Source: Alphaproteobacteria bacterium
GTDB taxonomy: Bacteria > Pseudomonadota > Alphaproteobacteria > Rhodobacterales > Rhodobacteraceae
DNA: 43,161 bases
Assembly (NCBI GenBank): GCA_030148665.1
Contig: JASBSZ010000042.1
Location: 1 to 43,161 of the forward strand
Direction: 5' to 3'
The notes beneath the pieces are model-generated. The model made no database searches, was not told where the DNA came from, and saw only the letters and a program-made list of their open reading frames with translations. Of this stretch, positions 26,098-34,675 are shown one piece after another. Within the stretch, counting starts at the first letter, position 1. Each line of letters begins with the position of its first letter. A program made the translations under genes and the position numbers.

Positions 26098-26889
26098 ATG
26101 TCTGAACAAGCTGAAAAAAGCCAGGTCAACCGCAGCGCCATGCAGGTGTCGGACAAGGTTGCCATCGAAATCGTCAACATGAACAAATGGTATGGCGCCT
26201 TTCACGTACTGCGCGACATCAACCTGACGGTGAACCGCCGCGAGCGGATCGTCATCGCGGGGCCGTCGGGGTCGGGCAAATCGACATTGATCCGTTGCAT
26301 CAACCGGCTTGAGGAACATCAGGCCGGAACGATCAAGGTCGAGGGGATCGAGCTGACCTCGGACCTCAAGAACATCGACAAGATCCGTTCCGAGGTCGGG
26401 ATGGTGTTCCAGCACTTCAACCTGTTTCCGCATCTGACGATTCTGGAAAACTGCACGCTGGCCCCCATCTGGGTGCGCAAGACGCCCAAGAAGGAGGCCG
26501 AGGAAATCGCGATGCACTATCTCGAAAAGGTGCGGATCCCCGAGCAGGCGAACAAGTACCCCGGCCAGCTGTCGGGCGGTCAGCAGCAGCGCGTGGCGAT
26601 TGCGCGGTCCCTGTGCATGAAACCGCGCATCATGCTGTTTGACGAGCCGACCTCGGCGCTGGACCCCGAGATGATCAAGGAGGTGCTCGACACCATGATC
26701 GAACTGGCCGAAGAGGGCATGACGATGCTGGTGGTGACCCACGAGATGGGCTTTGCCCGCCAGGTTGCAAACCGCGTCATCTTCATGGATGAGGGTCAGA
26801 TCGTCGAACAGAACGAACCGGAAGAGTTCTTTCACCACCCCAAGAACGAGCGGACCAAGCTGTTCCTCAGCCAGATCCTCGGTCACTGA
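26098..26889 (+). CDS. bztD: Amino-acid ABC transporter ATP-binding protein (BztD/AapP)
   Basis: This is the ATPase that powers the importer on the cytoplasmic side. The protein is 263 residues, with Walker A GPSGSGKS, the signature LSGGQQQR, Walker [13 protein letters not shown] and the H-loop VTHEMGFA. It closes the operon 12 bases after bztC and is followed by a strong terminator. Neighbours and length match Bzt/Aap systems. Confidence 0.95.
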   Translation: MSEQAEKSQVNRSAMQVSDKVAIEIVNMNKWYGAFHVLRDINLTVNRRERIVIAGPSGSGKSTLIRCINRLEEHQAGTIKVEGIELTSDLKNIDKIRSEVGMVFQHFNLFPHLTILENCTLAPIWVRKTPKKEAEEIAMHYLEKVRIPEQANKYPGQLSGGQQQRVAIARSLCMKPRIMLFDEPTSALDPEMIKEVLDTMIELAEEGMTMLVVTHEMGFARQVANRVIFMDEGQIVEQNEPEEFFHHPKNERTKLFLSQILGH

Positions 26890-26919
26890 GCCCGGATCCT
26901 GTCCAGGGCCCGCAACAGG

Positions 26920-26949
26920 AAAACCCCGGTCATGCGGCCGGGGTTTTTT
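26920..26949 (+). terminator. Terminator after bztD, shared with sixA
   Basis: AAAACCCCGG (26920-26929) pairs with CCGGGGTTTT (26938-26947), and six T follow from 26944. The symmetric A and T flanks let it serve the converging sixA gene on the other strand as well, whose stop is at 26948. Confidence 0.9.
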
Positions 26950-27460
26950 ATGGCAGGGGTTCGAGCATGCGCGGCACCATGCTGGCCTGGACCACCCCGG
27001 TTCCCGTCTGCAGATCTGCCCAGTCGTCGATCTCGAAATTCATCACGAGCGTGGCACAGGTGGGATATTTCCTGAACCTGTCATCCAGCGGCGGCGGGTC
27101 GCGGCGCATCAGGCGGGCGAATTCGCCGATTCCGGGCATGTGGGCGATCATCATTACATTGCGACCAAGGGCTGTGCGCAGGACAGACAGCATCTGATCG
27201 TCTGGTGCAAGGTACAGGTCGTCCTCGATACGCAGCCGGGCTACGGGCGCGAGCGACGGTTCAAACCCGTCCCATGTCTCGCGGCACCGTCTGGCAGGCG
27301 ACAGGATGACCTCGTCAGGCTGGTATCCCTGCTGGGCAAGCCACCCCCCCATGGCAGCCGCAGCGGCCCTTCCACGGGCATTCAGTGGCCGGTCACGGTC
27401 GGCCAGCGCCGGCTGTGCCCAGCTCGATTTTGCGTGCCGGACGAGTATCAGCGTTTTCAT
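26948..27460 (-). CDS. sixA: Histidine phosphatase family protein, SixA type
   Basis: This is a small phosphoglycerate-mutase-fold phosphatase of 170 residues. It begins MKTLILVRHAKSSW with the catalytic RHA motif. Further family parts are SPARRCRETW and the second-histidine motif IAHMPGIGEFAR. SixA in E. coli removes phosphate from phosphohistidine on phosphorelay or PTS proteins; the substrate here is unknown. I start at the ATG at 27460, since the upstream extension has no family similarity. Confidence 0.85.
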   Translation of the reverse strand: MKTLILVRHAKSSWAQPALADRDRPLNARGRAAAAAMGGWLAQQGYQPDEVILSPARRCRETWDGFEPSLAPVARLRIEDDLYLAPDDQMLSVLRTALGRNVMMIAHMPGIGEFARLMRRDPPPLDDRFRKYPTCATLVMNFEIDDWADLQTGTGVVQASMVPRMLEPLP

Positions 27461-27580
27461 GGCCTGCCTTTCATGGAAATGGCGCGTGCGGTGCGCCGAT
27501 TGCCGCCTCAGCCTGCCATATTCCCTGCCGCCCGGGCAAGTGCGTCGAACGACACGTCCGGGTGGCATGCGGGCCGGGCA

Positions 27581-28447
27581 TCAGTCGGCCTTGATCAGGC
27601 TGCCGGCCCCATGTTCGGTAAACAGTTCCAGAAGCACCGCGTTGCGCGCGCGCCCGTCAAGGATGACCACGGCCCGCACCCCGCCCTCCATGGCCTTGAG
27701 GGCGGTTTCCGTCTTGGGGATCATCCCGCCCGATATGACGCCGGATTTCATCATGTCGCGCAGTTGTGCGGGTGTCAGCTGGGTGACGACCTCGCCATCG
27801 GCATCCTTGACCCCGGCGACATCGGTCAGCAGCAACAGGCGGTCAGCCCTGAGCGCACCTGCGATGGCGCCCGCGGCGGTGTCGCCGTTGACATTGAATG
27901 TCTCACCCGCGCGCCCGGCACCCAGAGGCGCCACGACCGGAATATAGCCAGAATCCGACAGCTCGGTCAGCACACGCGGGTTGATCTCGACCGGGTCGCC
28001 CACGAAACCCAGTTCGGGGTCGGCGGCCTGGCATATCATCAGGCTGGCATCCTTGCCCGACAGACCCACAGCACGCCCGCCCTGTGCGTTGATTGCCTGG
28101 ACGATGCGTTTGTTGATCAGGCCCGAGAGAACCATCTCGACCACTTCGACGGTTTTCTCGTCGCTCACCCGCTTGCCGTTCACGAATTGTGATTCGATGC
28201 CCAGCTGTTCGAGCATCCCGTTGATCATCGGACCGCCGCCATGCACGATCACGGGGTTCACGCCCACCTGTTTCATCAGCACGATATCGCGGGCAAAACT
28301 GTTCATGGCCGTATCGTCGCCCATGGCATGACCGCCAAACTTGACCACCACGATGGCACCATCATAGCGCTGCAGATATGGCAGCGCCTCGCTGAGGGTG
28401 CGGGCGGTGCCGATCCAATCCCGTTTCATGGCGGTCTGTTTCTCCAT
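27581..28447 (-). CDS. argB: Acetylglutamate kinase
   Basis: The enzyme phosphorylates N-acetyl-L-glutamate, the second step of arginine synthesis. The protein is 288 residues, with the amino-acid kinase motifs [21 protein letters not shown] and [15 protein letters not shown]. The start at 28447 ([11 protein letters not shown]) has an AGGAA ribosome-binding site about 8 bases upstream; the internal ATG six codons later is less well placed. It runs towards sixA and diverges from the SDR gene at 28556. In many alphaproteobacteria argB lies near engB, as here. Confidence 0.95.
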   Translation of the reverse strand: MEKQTAMKRDWIGTARTLSEALPYLQRYDGAIVVVKFGGHAMGDDTAMNSFARDIVLMKQVGVNPVIVHGGGPMINGMLEQLGIESQFVNGKRVSDEKTVEVVEMVLSGLINKRIVQAINAQGGRAVGLSGKDASLMICQAADPELGFVGDPVEINPRVLTELSDSGYIPVVAPLGAGRAGETFNVNGDTAAGAIAGALRADRLLLLTDVAGVKDADGEVVTQLTPAQLRDMMKSGVISGGMIPKTETALKAMEGGVRAVVILDGRARNAVLLELFTEHGAGSLIKAD

Positions 28448-28555
28448 CGTCGGTTTCCTGCTGCTTTCCTGCCAGATCCGCCGACAGGTTAATCCGCTTG
28501 GACGGCGTGGTGCAACATGCGAAACTGCGGCGCAGCGATTCACGCAGGGAAAGCC

Positions 28556-29296
28556 ATGACACAGCAGGAAAGACAGAGAACACTTCTCCTGACGGGGGCC
28601 AGCCGGGGTATCGGGCACGCGACGGTCAAGTATTTCTCGGATCGTGGATGGCGGGTGCTGACCTGTTCGCGGATGCCGTTTTCGCCCCACTGCCCCTGGC
28701 CGGGAGGTGAGGAAAACCATATCCAGATCGATCTGTCGGATCCCTCGAAAACGATCGCCGCGATCGAGGGTATAAGGGAACGGCTCGACGGCAGGCTGGA
28801 TGCGCTGGTGAACAACGCCGGCATTTCACCCAAGGGCGAGGGGGGGCGTCGGCTGAATACCCTGGACACCGATCTGCAGACCTGGGGGCAGGTCTTTCAC
28901 GTCAATTTCTTTGCGCCGGTGGTCCTGGCCCGGGGTCTGAAGGACGAATTGCAGGCGGCGCGCGGGGCGGTGGTCAATGTGACCTCGATCGCCGGCAGTC
29001 GCGTGCATCCCTTTGCCGGGGCCGCCTATGCGACGTCCAAGGCCGCGCTGGCGGCCCTGACGCGGGAGATGGCCCATGATTTCGGCCCGCTTGGAGTGCG
29101 GGTCAATGCCATTGCTCCGGGCGAAATCGAAACCGCGATCCTGTCACCGGGGACTGACAAGCTGACGGAAACCATACCCTTGCGTCGCCTCGGTCAGCCA
29201 GAAGAGGTGGCAAGCGTCATCTATTTCCTCTGCTCTGAGGAAAGCTCTTACGTCACCGGGACCGAGATCGAGGTCAATGGCGCGCAGCACGTCTGA
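28556..29296 (+). CDS. Short-chain dehydrogenase/reductase
   Basis: This is an NAD(P)-dependent oxidoreductase of the classical SDR family, 246 residues. It shows the cofactor loop TGASRGIG (13-20), NNAG (86-89), and the catalytic N117, S144, Y158 and K162 (YATSK). The C-terminal NGAQHV end is typical. Substrate is unknown. I start at the ATG at 28556 behind CAGGGAAAGCC rather than at 28517. It is the only + strand gene between argB and engB, and converges on engB with a 3-base gap. Confidence 0.88.
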   Translation: MTQQERQRTLLLTGASRGIGHATVKYFSDRGWRVLTCSRMPFSPHCPWPGGEENHIQIDLSDPSKTIAAIEGIRERLDGRLDALVNNAGISPKGEGGRRLNTLDTDLQTWGQVFHVNFFAPVVLARGLKDELQAARGAVVNVTSIAGSRVHPFAGAAYATSKAALAALTREMAHDFGPLGVRVNAIAPGEIETAILSPGTDKLTETIPLRRLGQPEEVASVIYFLCSEESSYVTGTEIEVNGAQHV

Positions 29297-29299
29297 GGC

Positions 29300-29950
29300 C
29301 TATTCGATCCCGGCAATGATTGCGCGCAAGGTTTCCAACCCCTGTCTGCGCTCGGCCGAAGTCAGGACGATTTCCGGGTAGGCGGCGGGATGGCGGGCCA
29401 GCACGGCACGGGTCTGCGCGGTCGCCTTGTCCAGTGCATCCTGTCCCGGTTTGTCGATCTTGGTCAGGACGGCCTGAAAGGTAACCGCGCATTTGTCCAG
29501 AAGGTCCATGATTTCCTCATCGACCTTTTTCGGCCCGTGGCGTGCGTCGATCAACAGGAACACGCGTCGCAGATTTGCCCGCCCGGAAAGATAGGCCTTC
29601 ATCAGGCGCTGCCACCTTTCGACCACGTCGACAGGGGCCTGTGCAAACCCGTAGCCTGGAAGATCGACCAGAAACCGCCTTGTGCCAAGCGCGAAGAAGT
29701 TGATCTCCTGGGTGCGGCCAGGCGTATTTGACGAGCGGGCCAGGTTACGCTGCCCGACCAGGGCGTTGATCAGCGACGACTTCCCGACATTCGAGCGACC
29801 CGCAAAGCAGACCTCGATGCGCGCGTCCGCGGGCAGGCCGTCCATGGCGACAACGCCCTTGAGAAACGTGCAAGGTCCGGCAAACAGCTTGCGCCCCACC
29901 TCGGCCAGGGTGGGATCGGGTTCGTCGGCTATCGGAAAACGCGGTTCCAT
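29300..29950 (-). CDS. engB: Ribosome-biogenesis GTPase EngB/YsxC
   Basis: This is a TRAFAC-class GTPase for late 50S assembly, 216 residues. G1 is GRSNVGKSS (51-59), the G3 motif is DLPGYG (96-101) and G4 is TKID. The N-terminal FAGPCTFLKG segment is typical of the family in Rhodobacteria. It lies downstream of yidC on the same strand, a conserved neighbourhood. Confidence 0.95.
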   Translation of the reverse strand: MEPRFPIADEPDPTLAEVGRKLFAGPCTFLKGVVAMDGLPADARIEVCFAGRSNVGKSSLINALVGQRNLARSSNTPGRTQEINFFALGTRRFLVDLPGYGFAQAPVDVVERWQRLMKAYLSGRANLRRVFLLIDARHGPKKVDEEIMDLLDKCAVTFQAVLTKIDKPGQDALDKATAQTRAVLARHPAAYPEIVLTSAERRQGLETLRAIIAGIE

Positions 29951-30085
29951 GTCATGCGTCCCTGAAATGGGTGGTTGGCGGGACCGATCATGCCGGCCCC
30001 GTCCCAGGGGGCAAGCCCCGAATCACGATCGGCCTTGTCAAAGTCGGCCTTGCAACAGGCCCGCCACATGGCAGGCCCGTGAGAT

Positions 30086-31945
30086 TCATTTCTTGCTGGG
30101 CGTCGTATCGGGTTTCTTGCGCCTGAACGACGATATGATGTTGCCGAACACGTCGGGTTTGACGCCCTGGCTGCGCAGGATGATGTATTGCTGGGTAAAG
30201 GTAATGGTGTTGTTGGCCACCCAGTACAGAACCAGCCCGCTGGCAAAACGACCCAGCATGAACATGAATACCCAGGGCATCCAGGCAAAGATCTGGGCCT
30301 GCATCTTGTCGGCGGGGGCCGGGTTCAGTTTTTGCTGCAACCACATGCTGATACCCAGCAGGATCGGCAGAACGCCAAGAGAGAGGATCGACAGCGGGCT
30401 GCCCGGCGCCGGGGCATCCCAGGGCAGCAGGCCGAACAGGTTGATGATCGAGGTCGGGTCGGGTGCCGACAGGTCCCTGATCCAGCCGATGAAGGGGGCG
30501 TGGTACAGTTCGATGGTGACGAAGATCACCTTGTACAGGGAAAAGAAGATCGGGATCTGTAACAGGATCGGCAGGCAGCCCGCCGCGGGGTTGACCTTTT
30601 TCTCCTTGTACAGCTTCATCATTTCCTGCTGCAGTTTCTGCTTGTCGTCGCCGACACGTTCCTTCAGCTTTTCGATTTCGGGCTGAAGTTCCTTCATCCG
30701 CGCCATCGAGACATATGACTTGTAGGCCAGCGGGAACATCAGCGCCTTGATCAGGATGGTCAGGCTGATGATTGCCCAGCCCATGTTCCCCAGCACCTTG
30801 TTCATGAAGTGCAGAACCTGAAAGATGGGCTTGGTCAGGAAAAAGAACCAGCCCCAGTCGATGGAATCGACGAACTGTTCGATGCCCAGCCTGTCCTGGT
30901 AATTGCGGATCGTTTCCCATTCCTTTGCGCCGGAAAACAGCATGGTCCTGGCCTCGACCGTCTTGCCGGGGGCGACCTTCATGATCGGCAGGCGTGCATC
31001 CGTCTGATAGATTGATCTTTTCGGCAGGTATTTTGCGACTGCGGTAAAGCTCTGACCCTTGAAGGGAACCAGGGTCGTCATCCAGTACTTGTCGGTAAAA
31101 CCGATCCAGCCGTTCTTGTCCACCTTGCGCTCTTCGCCAAGGCCGGGCTCGCCCTTGAGCGGGTCGAGCTTTTTCATCTTCTTGTAGGTGATTTCGATCA
31201 GCCGATCGTCGGCCGAGGCAACAACCCCCTCGTGAAGGATGCGATAGCCGGCGACCTTGGGGTCGCCATGACGGGCGATGATCCCGTAAGGGGCCACCTC
31301 GACCGGGGCGCCGGTGTTGTTCGTCACGGTCTGCCTGACAGTGAACATGTAGTTCTTGTCTACCGAGATCGTCCGGCGAAAGGTCAGGCCCTTGCCATTG
31401 TTCCAGATCAGGGTGATCGGTGTTTTCACGGTCAGCTTGTCGCCGCTTTCGACCTGCCACGGGGTGTCGGCACCGGGGACTTCGGAATAGTCGAGCTTGC
31501 CGACCGGCGCCCAGCCGTAAAGCACATAATAGGCACCCGGCCCGCCCGCCGGGGACAACAGCGTGATCTTGGGCGATTTCGGATCGACCTCGGTGTGATA
31601 GTCGTTCAGCAGGATATCGTCGATCCGCCCCCCCTTGAGCGATATCGACCCGCTGAGCCGGGGGGTGTCGATGGGGACGCGTTTGCTCTGGGCCAGGGCC
31701 TGGGCACGGGTCTCGACACTGGCAGCCGCGGCGGTGGCGTTCGGTGCGCCAGCCGCCTTTTCCGGGGCGGTCGGGGCCTGCGCGACCTGCTGGCCGGTTG
31801 TGCCGGTTTTCGCGGTTTGGGTTGTGGTCTGTTGACCGGGCTGGGTGTTGGGTGGAGTCTCGGGCGGAAAGAACACGACCCAGACCAGAATGACCAACGC
31901 CGAAAGGGCCGTTGCTAGAATCAGGTTCTTGTTCTGATCTTCCAT
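30086..31945 (-). CDS. yidC: Membrane protein insertase YidC
   Basis: YidC inserts inner-membrane proteins with or without SecYEG. The protein is 619 residues: an N-terminal membrane anchor (NKNLILATALSALVILVWVVFF), a Pro/Thr/Ala-rich linker, a large periplasmic beta domain (about residues 90-370), then the five-helix insertase core starting near WGWFFFLTKPIF, and a basic C-terminal tail. I use the ATG at 31945; a GTG four codons upstream is also possible. A longer frame on this strand (29988-31985) is a shadow in another phase. Confidence 0.96.
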   Translation of the reverse strand: MEDQNKNLILATALSALVILVWVVFFPPETPPNTQPGQQTTTQTAKTGTTGQQVAQAPTAPEKAAGAPNATAAAASVETRAQALAQSKRVPIDTPRLSGSISLKGGRIDDILLNDYHTEVDPKSPKITLLSPAGGPGAYYVLYGWAPVGKLDYSEVPGADTPWQVESGDKLTVKTPITLIWNNGKGLTFRRTISVDKNYMFTVRQTVTNNTGAPVEVAPYGIIARHGDPKVAGYRILHEGVVASADDRLIEITYKKMKKLDPLKGEPGLGEERKVDKNGWIGFTDKYWMTTLVPFKGQSFTAVAKYLPKRSIYQTDARLPIMKVAPGKTVEARTMLFSGAKEWETIRNYQDRLGIEQFVDSIDWGWFFFLTKPIFQVLHFMNKVLGNMGWAIISLTILIKALMFPLAYKSYVSMARMKELQPEIEKLKERVGDDKQKLQQEMMKLYKEKKVNPAAGCLPILLQIPIFFSLYKVIFVTIELYHAPFIGWIRDLSAPDPTSIINLFGLLPWDAPAPGSPLSILSLGVLPILLGISMWLQQKLNPAPADKMQAQIFAWMPWVFMFMLGRFASGLVLYWVANNTITFTQQYIILRSQGVKPDVFGNIISSFRRKKPDTTPSKK

Positions 31946-32099
31946 CTCGGAGTCCACCTCGTGGTTTTTCGCTAGGGTGGTTCAACAGATGTGGGCGAGA
32001 AAGGTCAAGCGGTTTTCACCGCGATGCGCCCTTGCGTCACCTCGGTTTGATCGCTGCGGCCGTAACCCGCCGCCCGCCCGGCGCCAACTGTGGTGCCGC

Positions 32100-33638
32100 C
32101 TATCCGGCGCGGCGCCAGGGGCCGTTGCCGCGGCGCAGTTTTTCATTATGGCGGCCCAGCCAGGTAACGGTGTCGTCAAACGGCATCGGGCGCGCGATCC
32201 CGTAGCCCTGAACGTAGCGGCAGCCAAGCTGGGCAAGGCGGTGATGCTCGCCCACGGTTTCAACCCCCTCGGCCAGGGCATCGACGCCCAGACTCTCGGC
32301 CATGCGAATGATTGCGCCCGCCAGAGATTGCTGTTCAGGGTCCTTGTCCAGACCCTTGACCAGGCTGCGGTCGATCTTGATGCGGTTGACACTGAAACGC
32401 CGGATATTGGCGATTGCCGCGTGACCGGTGCCGAAATCGTCAAGATCCAGATTGAACCCCTGTGCCGCCAGCGAGCGGATGTTGCGGGTCACGATGTCGT
32501 CCTCGTGGTCGCTGACCACGTTTTCCAGGATTTCGATGGTGATCCGGGATGGGTGGATGTCGAACCGGTCCACCTCCCACTTGATCTTTTCGACCAGCCT
32601 GGGGTTTTGCAGTTCCGTCGAGGAAAAATTGATTCCCACGCCCGGCACCCTGAAACCGGCCCTGTCCCATTCCCTTAACGCGATCAGGCTGTGATGCAGG
32701 ATGATCTGGCCAAGCCTTTCGGATTGTCCCGTGCTTTCGATGGCATCCAGGAACAGGGCTGGCAGGATCACGCCATTTTCCGGGTGTTCCCACCGGGCAA
32801 GTGCCTCGAATCCCGCGACCTCGCCGGTATCGGTACAGATCTGGGGCTGAAACCACGGCCTGATCTGGCCATTGTCGAGCGCATCGCCCAGCTGGGAGGA
32901 AAGATGGCGCAATCTCTGTATCTGCCGCGCCATGCCGGGCGAGAAACAGCGTATCGCGCCAGGCCCCTCGTTGATGGCCAGCTCGAGCGCGATTTCGGCG
33001 CTGCCCAACATCGAGGCGGCGGTCCTGCGGGGCGCGCGTGTCGCGCTGCACAGGCCGATCGAACAACACAGGTGACAGGTCGTGTGATCGACGGCAAAGG
33101 GGCGATCGATGGCCGCCTTGATCCGCTCGGCGATGGACAGCGCGATACCGATATCGCCGCTTTGCATGGGATGCAGGATGATGGCGAATTCGTCGCCGTC
33201 TATGCGGGCCACGACGTCGCTTTCGCGTACGCATGATCGCAGCCTTTCACCGACCTCGACCAGCAGGCGGTCGCCGGCGTCCATGTCAAAGCGGCGGTTG
33301 ATCTTGCGAAAGCTGTCGAGATCGACAACGAGAATCGCCGTTTCCCGGCCCGAGAATGCCGGATCATCGAGAAACGCCGACATTTTTTCCAGCGCCGCAT
33401 GTCTGTCGTCAAGTCCGGTCAGGGTATCGCGGTGTGTCAGGGCCGTCGTGGATGCACCGCGCCCTGAAACCCCCTGGATGGCAAGCATCAGGGGAAAGAC
33501 CAGGCTGACAAGAATGATGACCGACTCGGCCCGAATCCAGTAAGCGAGCGCGACAAGCAGCGGCAGCAGTGCAAACAGATTCACCCGGCGCATGAGATTC
33601 GTGCCGAATATCGTCGTCAGGTTTCGCCCTTTTCGCAT
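32100..33638 (-). CDS. Membrane GGDEF-EAL cyclic-di-GMP protein
   Basis: This is a signalling protein of 512 residues that makes or breaks cyclic di-GMP. Two N-terminal membrane segments (about 18-35 and 38-55) anchor it. The GGDEF domain has the active-site motif DGDEF (147-151), with the first Gly replaced by Asp, and a canonical RxxD inhibitory site (RESD, 138-141) exactly five residues before it. The EAL domain looks complete: EAL at 278-280 in GFEALARW, DDFGTG at 400-405, EGVE at 457-460. Phosphodiesterase activity is therefore the safer prediction; cyclase activity is uncertain. It lies between ttcA and yidC on the same strand. Confidence 0.9.
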   Translation of the reverse strand: MRKGRNLTTIFGTNLMRRVNLFALLPLLVALAYWIRAESVIILVSLVFPLMLAIQGVSGRGASTTALTHRDTLTGLDDRHAALEKMSAFLDDPAFSGRETAILVVDLDSFRKINRRFDMDAGDRLLVEVGERLRSCVRESDVVARIDGDEFAIILHPMQSGDIGIALSIAERIKAAIDRPFAVDHTTCHLCCSIGLCSATRAPRRTAASMLGSAEIALELAINEGPGAIRCFSPGMARQIQRLRHLSSQLGDALDNGQIRPWFQPQICTDTGEVAGFEALARWEHPENGVILPALFLDAIESTGQSERLGQIILHHSLIALREWDRAGFRVPGVGINFSSTELQNPRLVEKIKWEVDRFDIHPSRITIEILENVVSDHEDDIVTRNIRSLAAQGFNLDLDDFGTGHAAIANIRRFSVNRIKIDRSLVKGLDKDPEQQSLAGAIIRMAESLGVDALAEGVETVGEHHRLAQLGCRYVQGYGIARPMPFDDTVTWLGRHNEKLRRGNGPWRRAG

Positions 33639-33753
33639 GGCACCCCTTGTCCCCTATCCTGTCTCGCCCACCAGGCAGGCTGGGGCACGGGGGTGGCGAA
33701 AACGTTAATCGCGCATACCATGTTGTCCGGGATTTTCGCCAAATTTGCCAGGA

Positions 33754-34581
33754 TCACGCGCCATTGCCGAGTGCGGCAAAGTCGAACAGCCTGGGGTCGA
33801 GCAAATGGCTGGGCCGCGCGTTCATCAGGGCGCGAAACATCACCTGGCGACGCCCCGGGTGGCGGGCCTCCCATTCATCCAGCATCTTCTTGACCTGCTG
33901 GCGTTGCAGCCCGTCCTGGCTGCCGCACAGGTCACACGGGATGATGGGGTAGTTCATCGCGCGGGCAAATTTTTCGCAATCGGCCTCGGCCACAAAGGCA
34001 AGGGGGCGATAGACGAACAGGTCGCCTTCCTCGTTCAACAGCTTGGGCGGCATGGTGGCCAGACGCCCGCCGTGAAACAGGTTCATCATGAAGGTTTCAA
34101 GGATGTCGTCGCGGTGATGGCCCAGAACGACGGCGCTGCACCCCTCTTCGCGGGCGATGCGATACAGGTTGCCGCGGCGCAGACGCGAACACAGCGCGCA
34201 ATAGGTGCGGGTTTCGGGGATCTTGTCCTTCACGATGGAATAGGTGTCCTGATATTCGATCCGGTGGGGCACCTGCATGCGTTCAAGAAATTCCGGCAGC
34301 ACAGTCGAGGGAAAGCCCGGCTGCCCCTGGTCCAGATTGCAGGCCAGCAGCTCGACCGGCAGCAGGCCACGCCATTTCAGCTCGTAAAGCGCGGCCAGCA
34401 GGGTATAGCTGTCCTTGCCGCCGGACAGGCAGACCAGCCATTTCGCGCCACGCTCGATCATGCCATAGGCCTCGATGGCCTCGCGCACCTGGCGGATGAT
34501 GCGCTTGCGCAGCTTCTTGAACTGCGTCGTGGTCGGCGCGTCCGAAAACAGCGGGTGAATGTCGGTGTTGTCGTCAAGCAT
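33754..34581 (-). CDS. ttcA: tRNA 2-thiocytidine synthetase TtcA
   Basis: TtcA adds sulfur to C32 of certain tRNAs using ATP and an iron-sulfur cluster. The protein is 275 residues with the PP-loop SGGKDS (53-58), the CxxC pair C128/C131 and the C-terminal PCDLCGSQ motif with C216/C219, the cysteines expected for the cluster. I start at the ATG at 34581; the upstream extension to 34806 lies in the RTX protease gene and is a shadow. A hairpin and promoter candidate lie just upstream of the start. Confidence 0.94.
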   Translation of the reverse strand: MLDDNTDIHPLFSDAPTTTQFKKLRKRIIRQVREAIEAYGMIERGAKWLVCLSGGKDSYTLLAALYELKWRGLLPVELLACNLDQGQPGFPSTVLPEFLERMQVPHRIEYQDTYSIVKDKIPETRTYCALCSRLRRGNLYRIAREEGCSAVVLGHHRDDILETFMMNLFHGGRLATMPPKLLNEEGDLFVYRPLAFVAEADCEKFARAMNYPIIPCDLCGSQDGLQRQQVKKMLDEWEARHPGRRQVMFRALMNARPSHLLDPRLFDFAALGNGA

Positions 34582-34586
34582 GGTAA

Positions 34587-34615
34587 AAGGACCGCCCCGT
34601 CTGGATGCGGTCCTT
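34587..34615 (-). terminator. Hairpin directly upstream of ttcA
   Basis: Read on the - strand, AAGGACCGC (34615-34607) pairs with GCGGTCCTT (34595-34587) over 9 bp, and the T-run continues to TTTT just 3 bases before the ttcA ATG. It can be the terminator of the protease gene or a 5'-leader hairpin of ttcA that occludes its weak ribosome-binding region. Confidence 0.5.
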
Positions 34616-34644
34616 CTATAGACATCGCAAAGGCATCGCTGCAA
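34615..34644 (-). promoter_or_regulatory. Candidate ttcA promoter
   Basis: On the - strand TTGCAG (34644-34639), an 18-base spacer and TATAGA (34620-34615) form a reasonable sigma-70 promoter. Transcription would begin within the hairpin at 34587-34615, so the ttcA leader would be about 25 bases. Confidence 0.4.
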
Positions 34645-34675
34645 GGGCCTGCCTGTCGGCGGGCCGGCCCCTTGT

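Noticed and set aside
25402..26886. 494-codon open frame antisense to bztC-bztD
   Set aside because: It is a shadow of two certain transporter genes, has a composition typical of antisense translation and no domains.
26753..28192. 479-codon + strand frame over sixA and argB
   Set aside because: sixA and argB on the - strand carry full catalytic motifs, so the + frame is a shadow.
29988..31985. 665-codon - strand frame over yidC
   Set aside because: It lies in another phase from the real yidC frame and lacks membrane segments, while the 30086-31945 frame has all YidC features.
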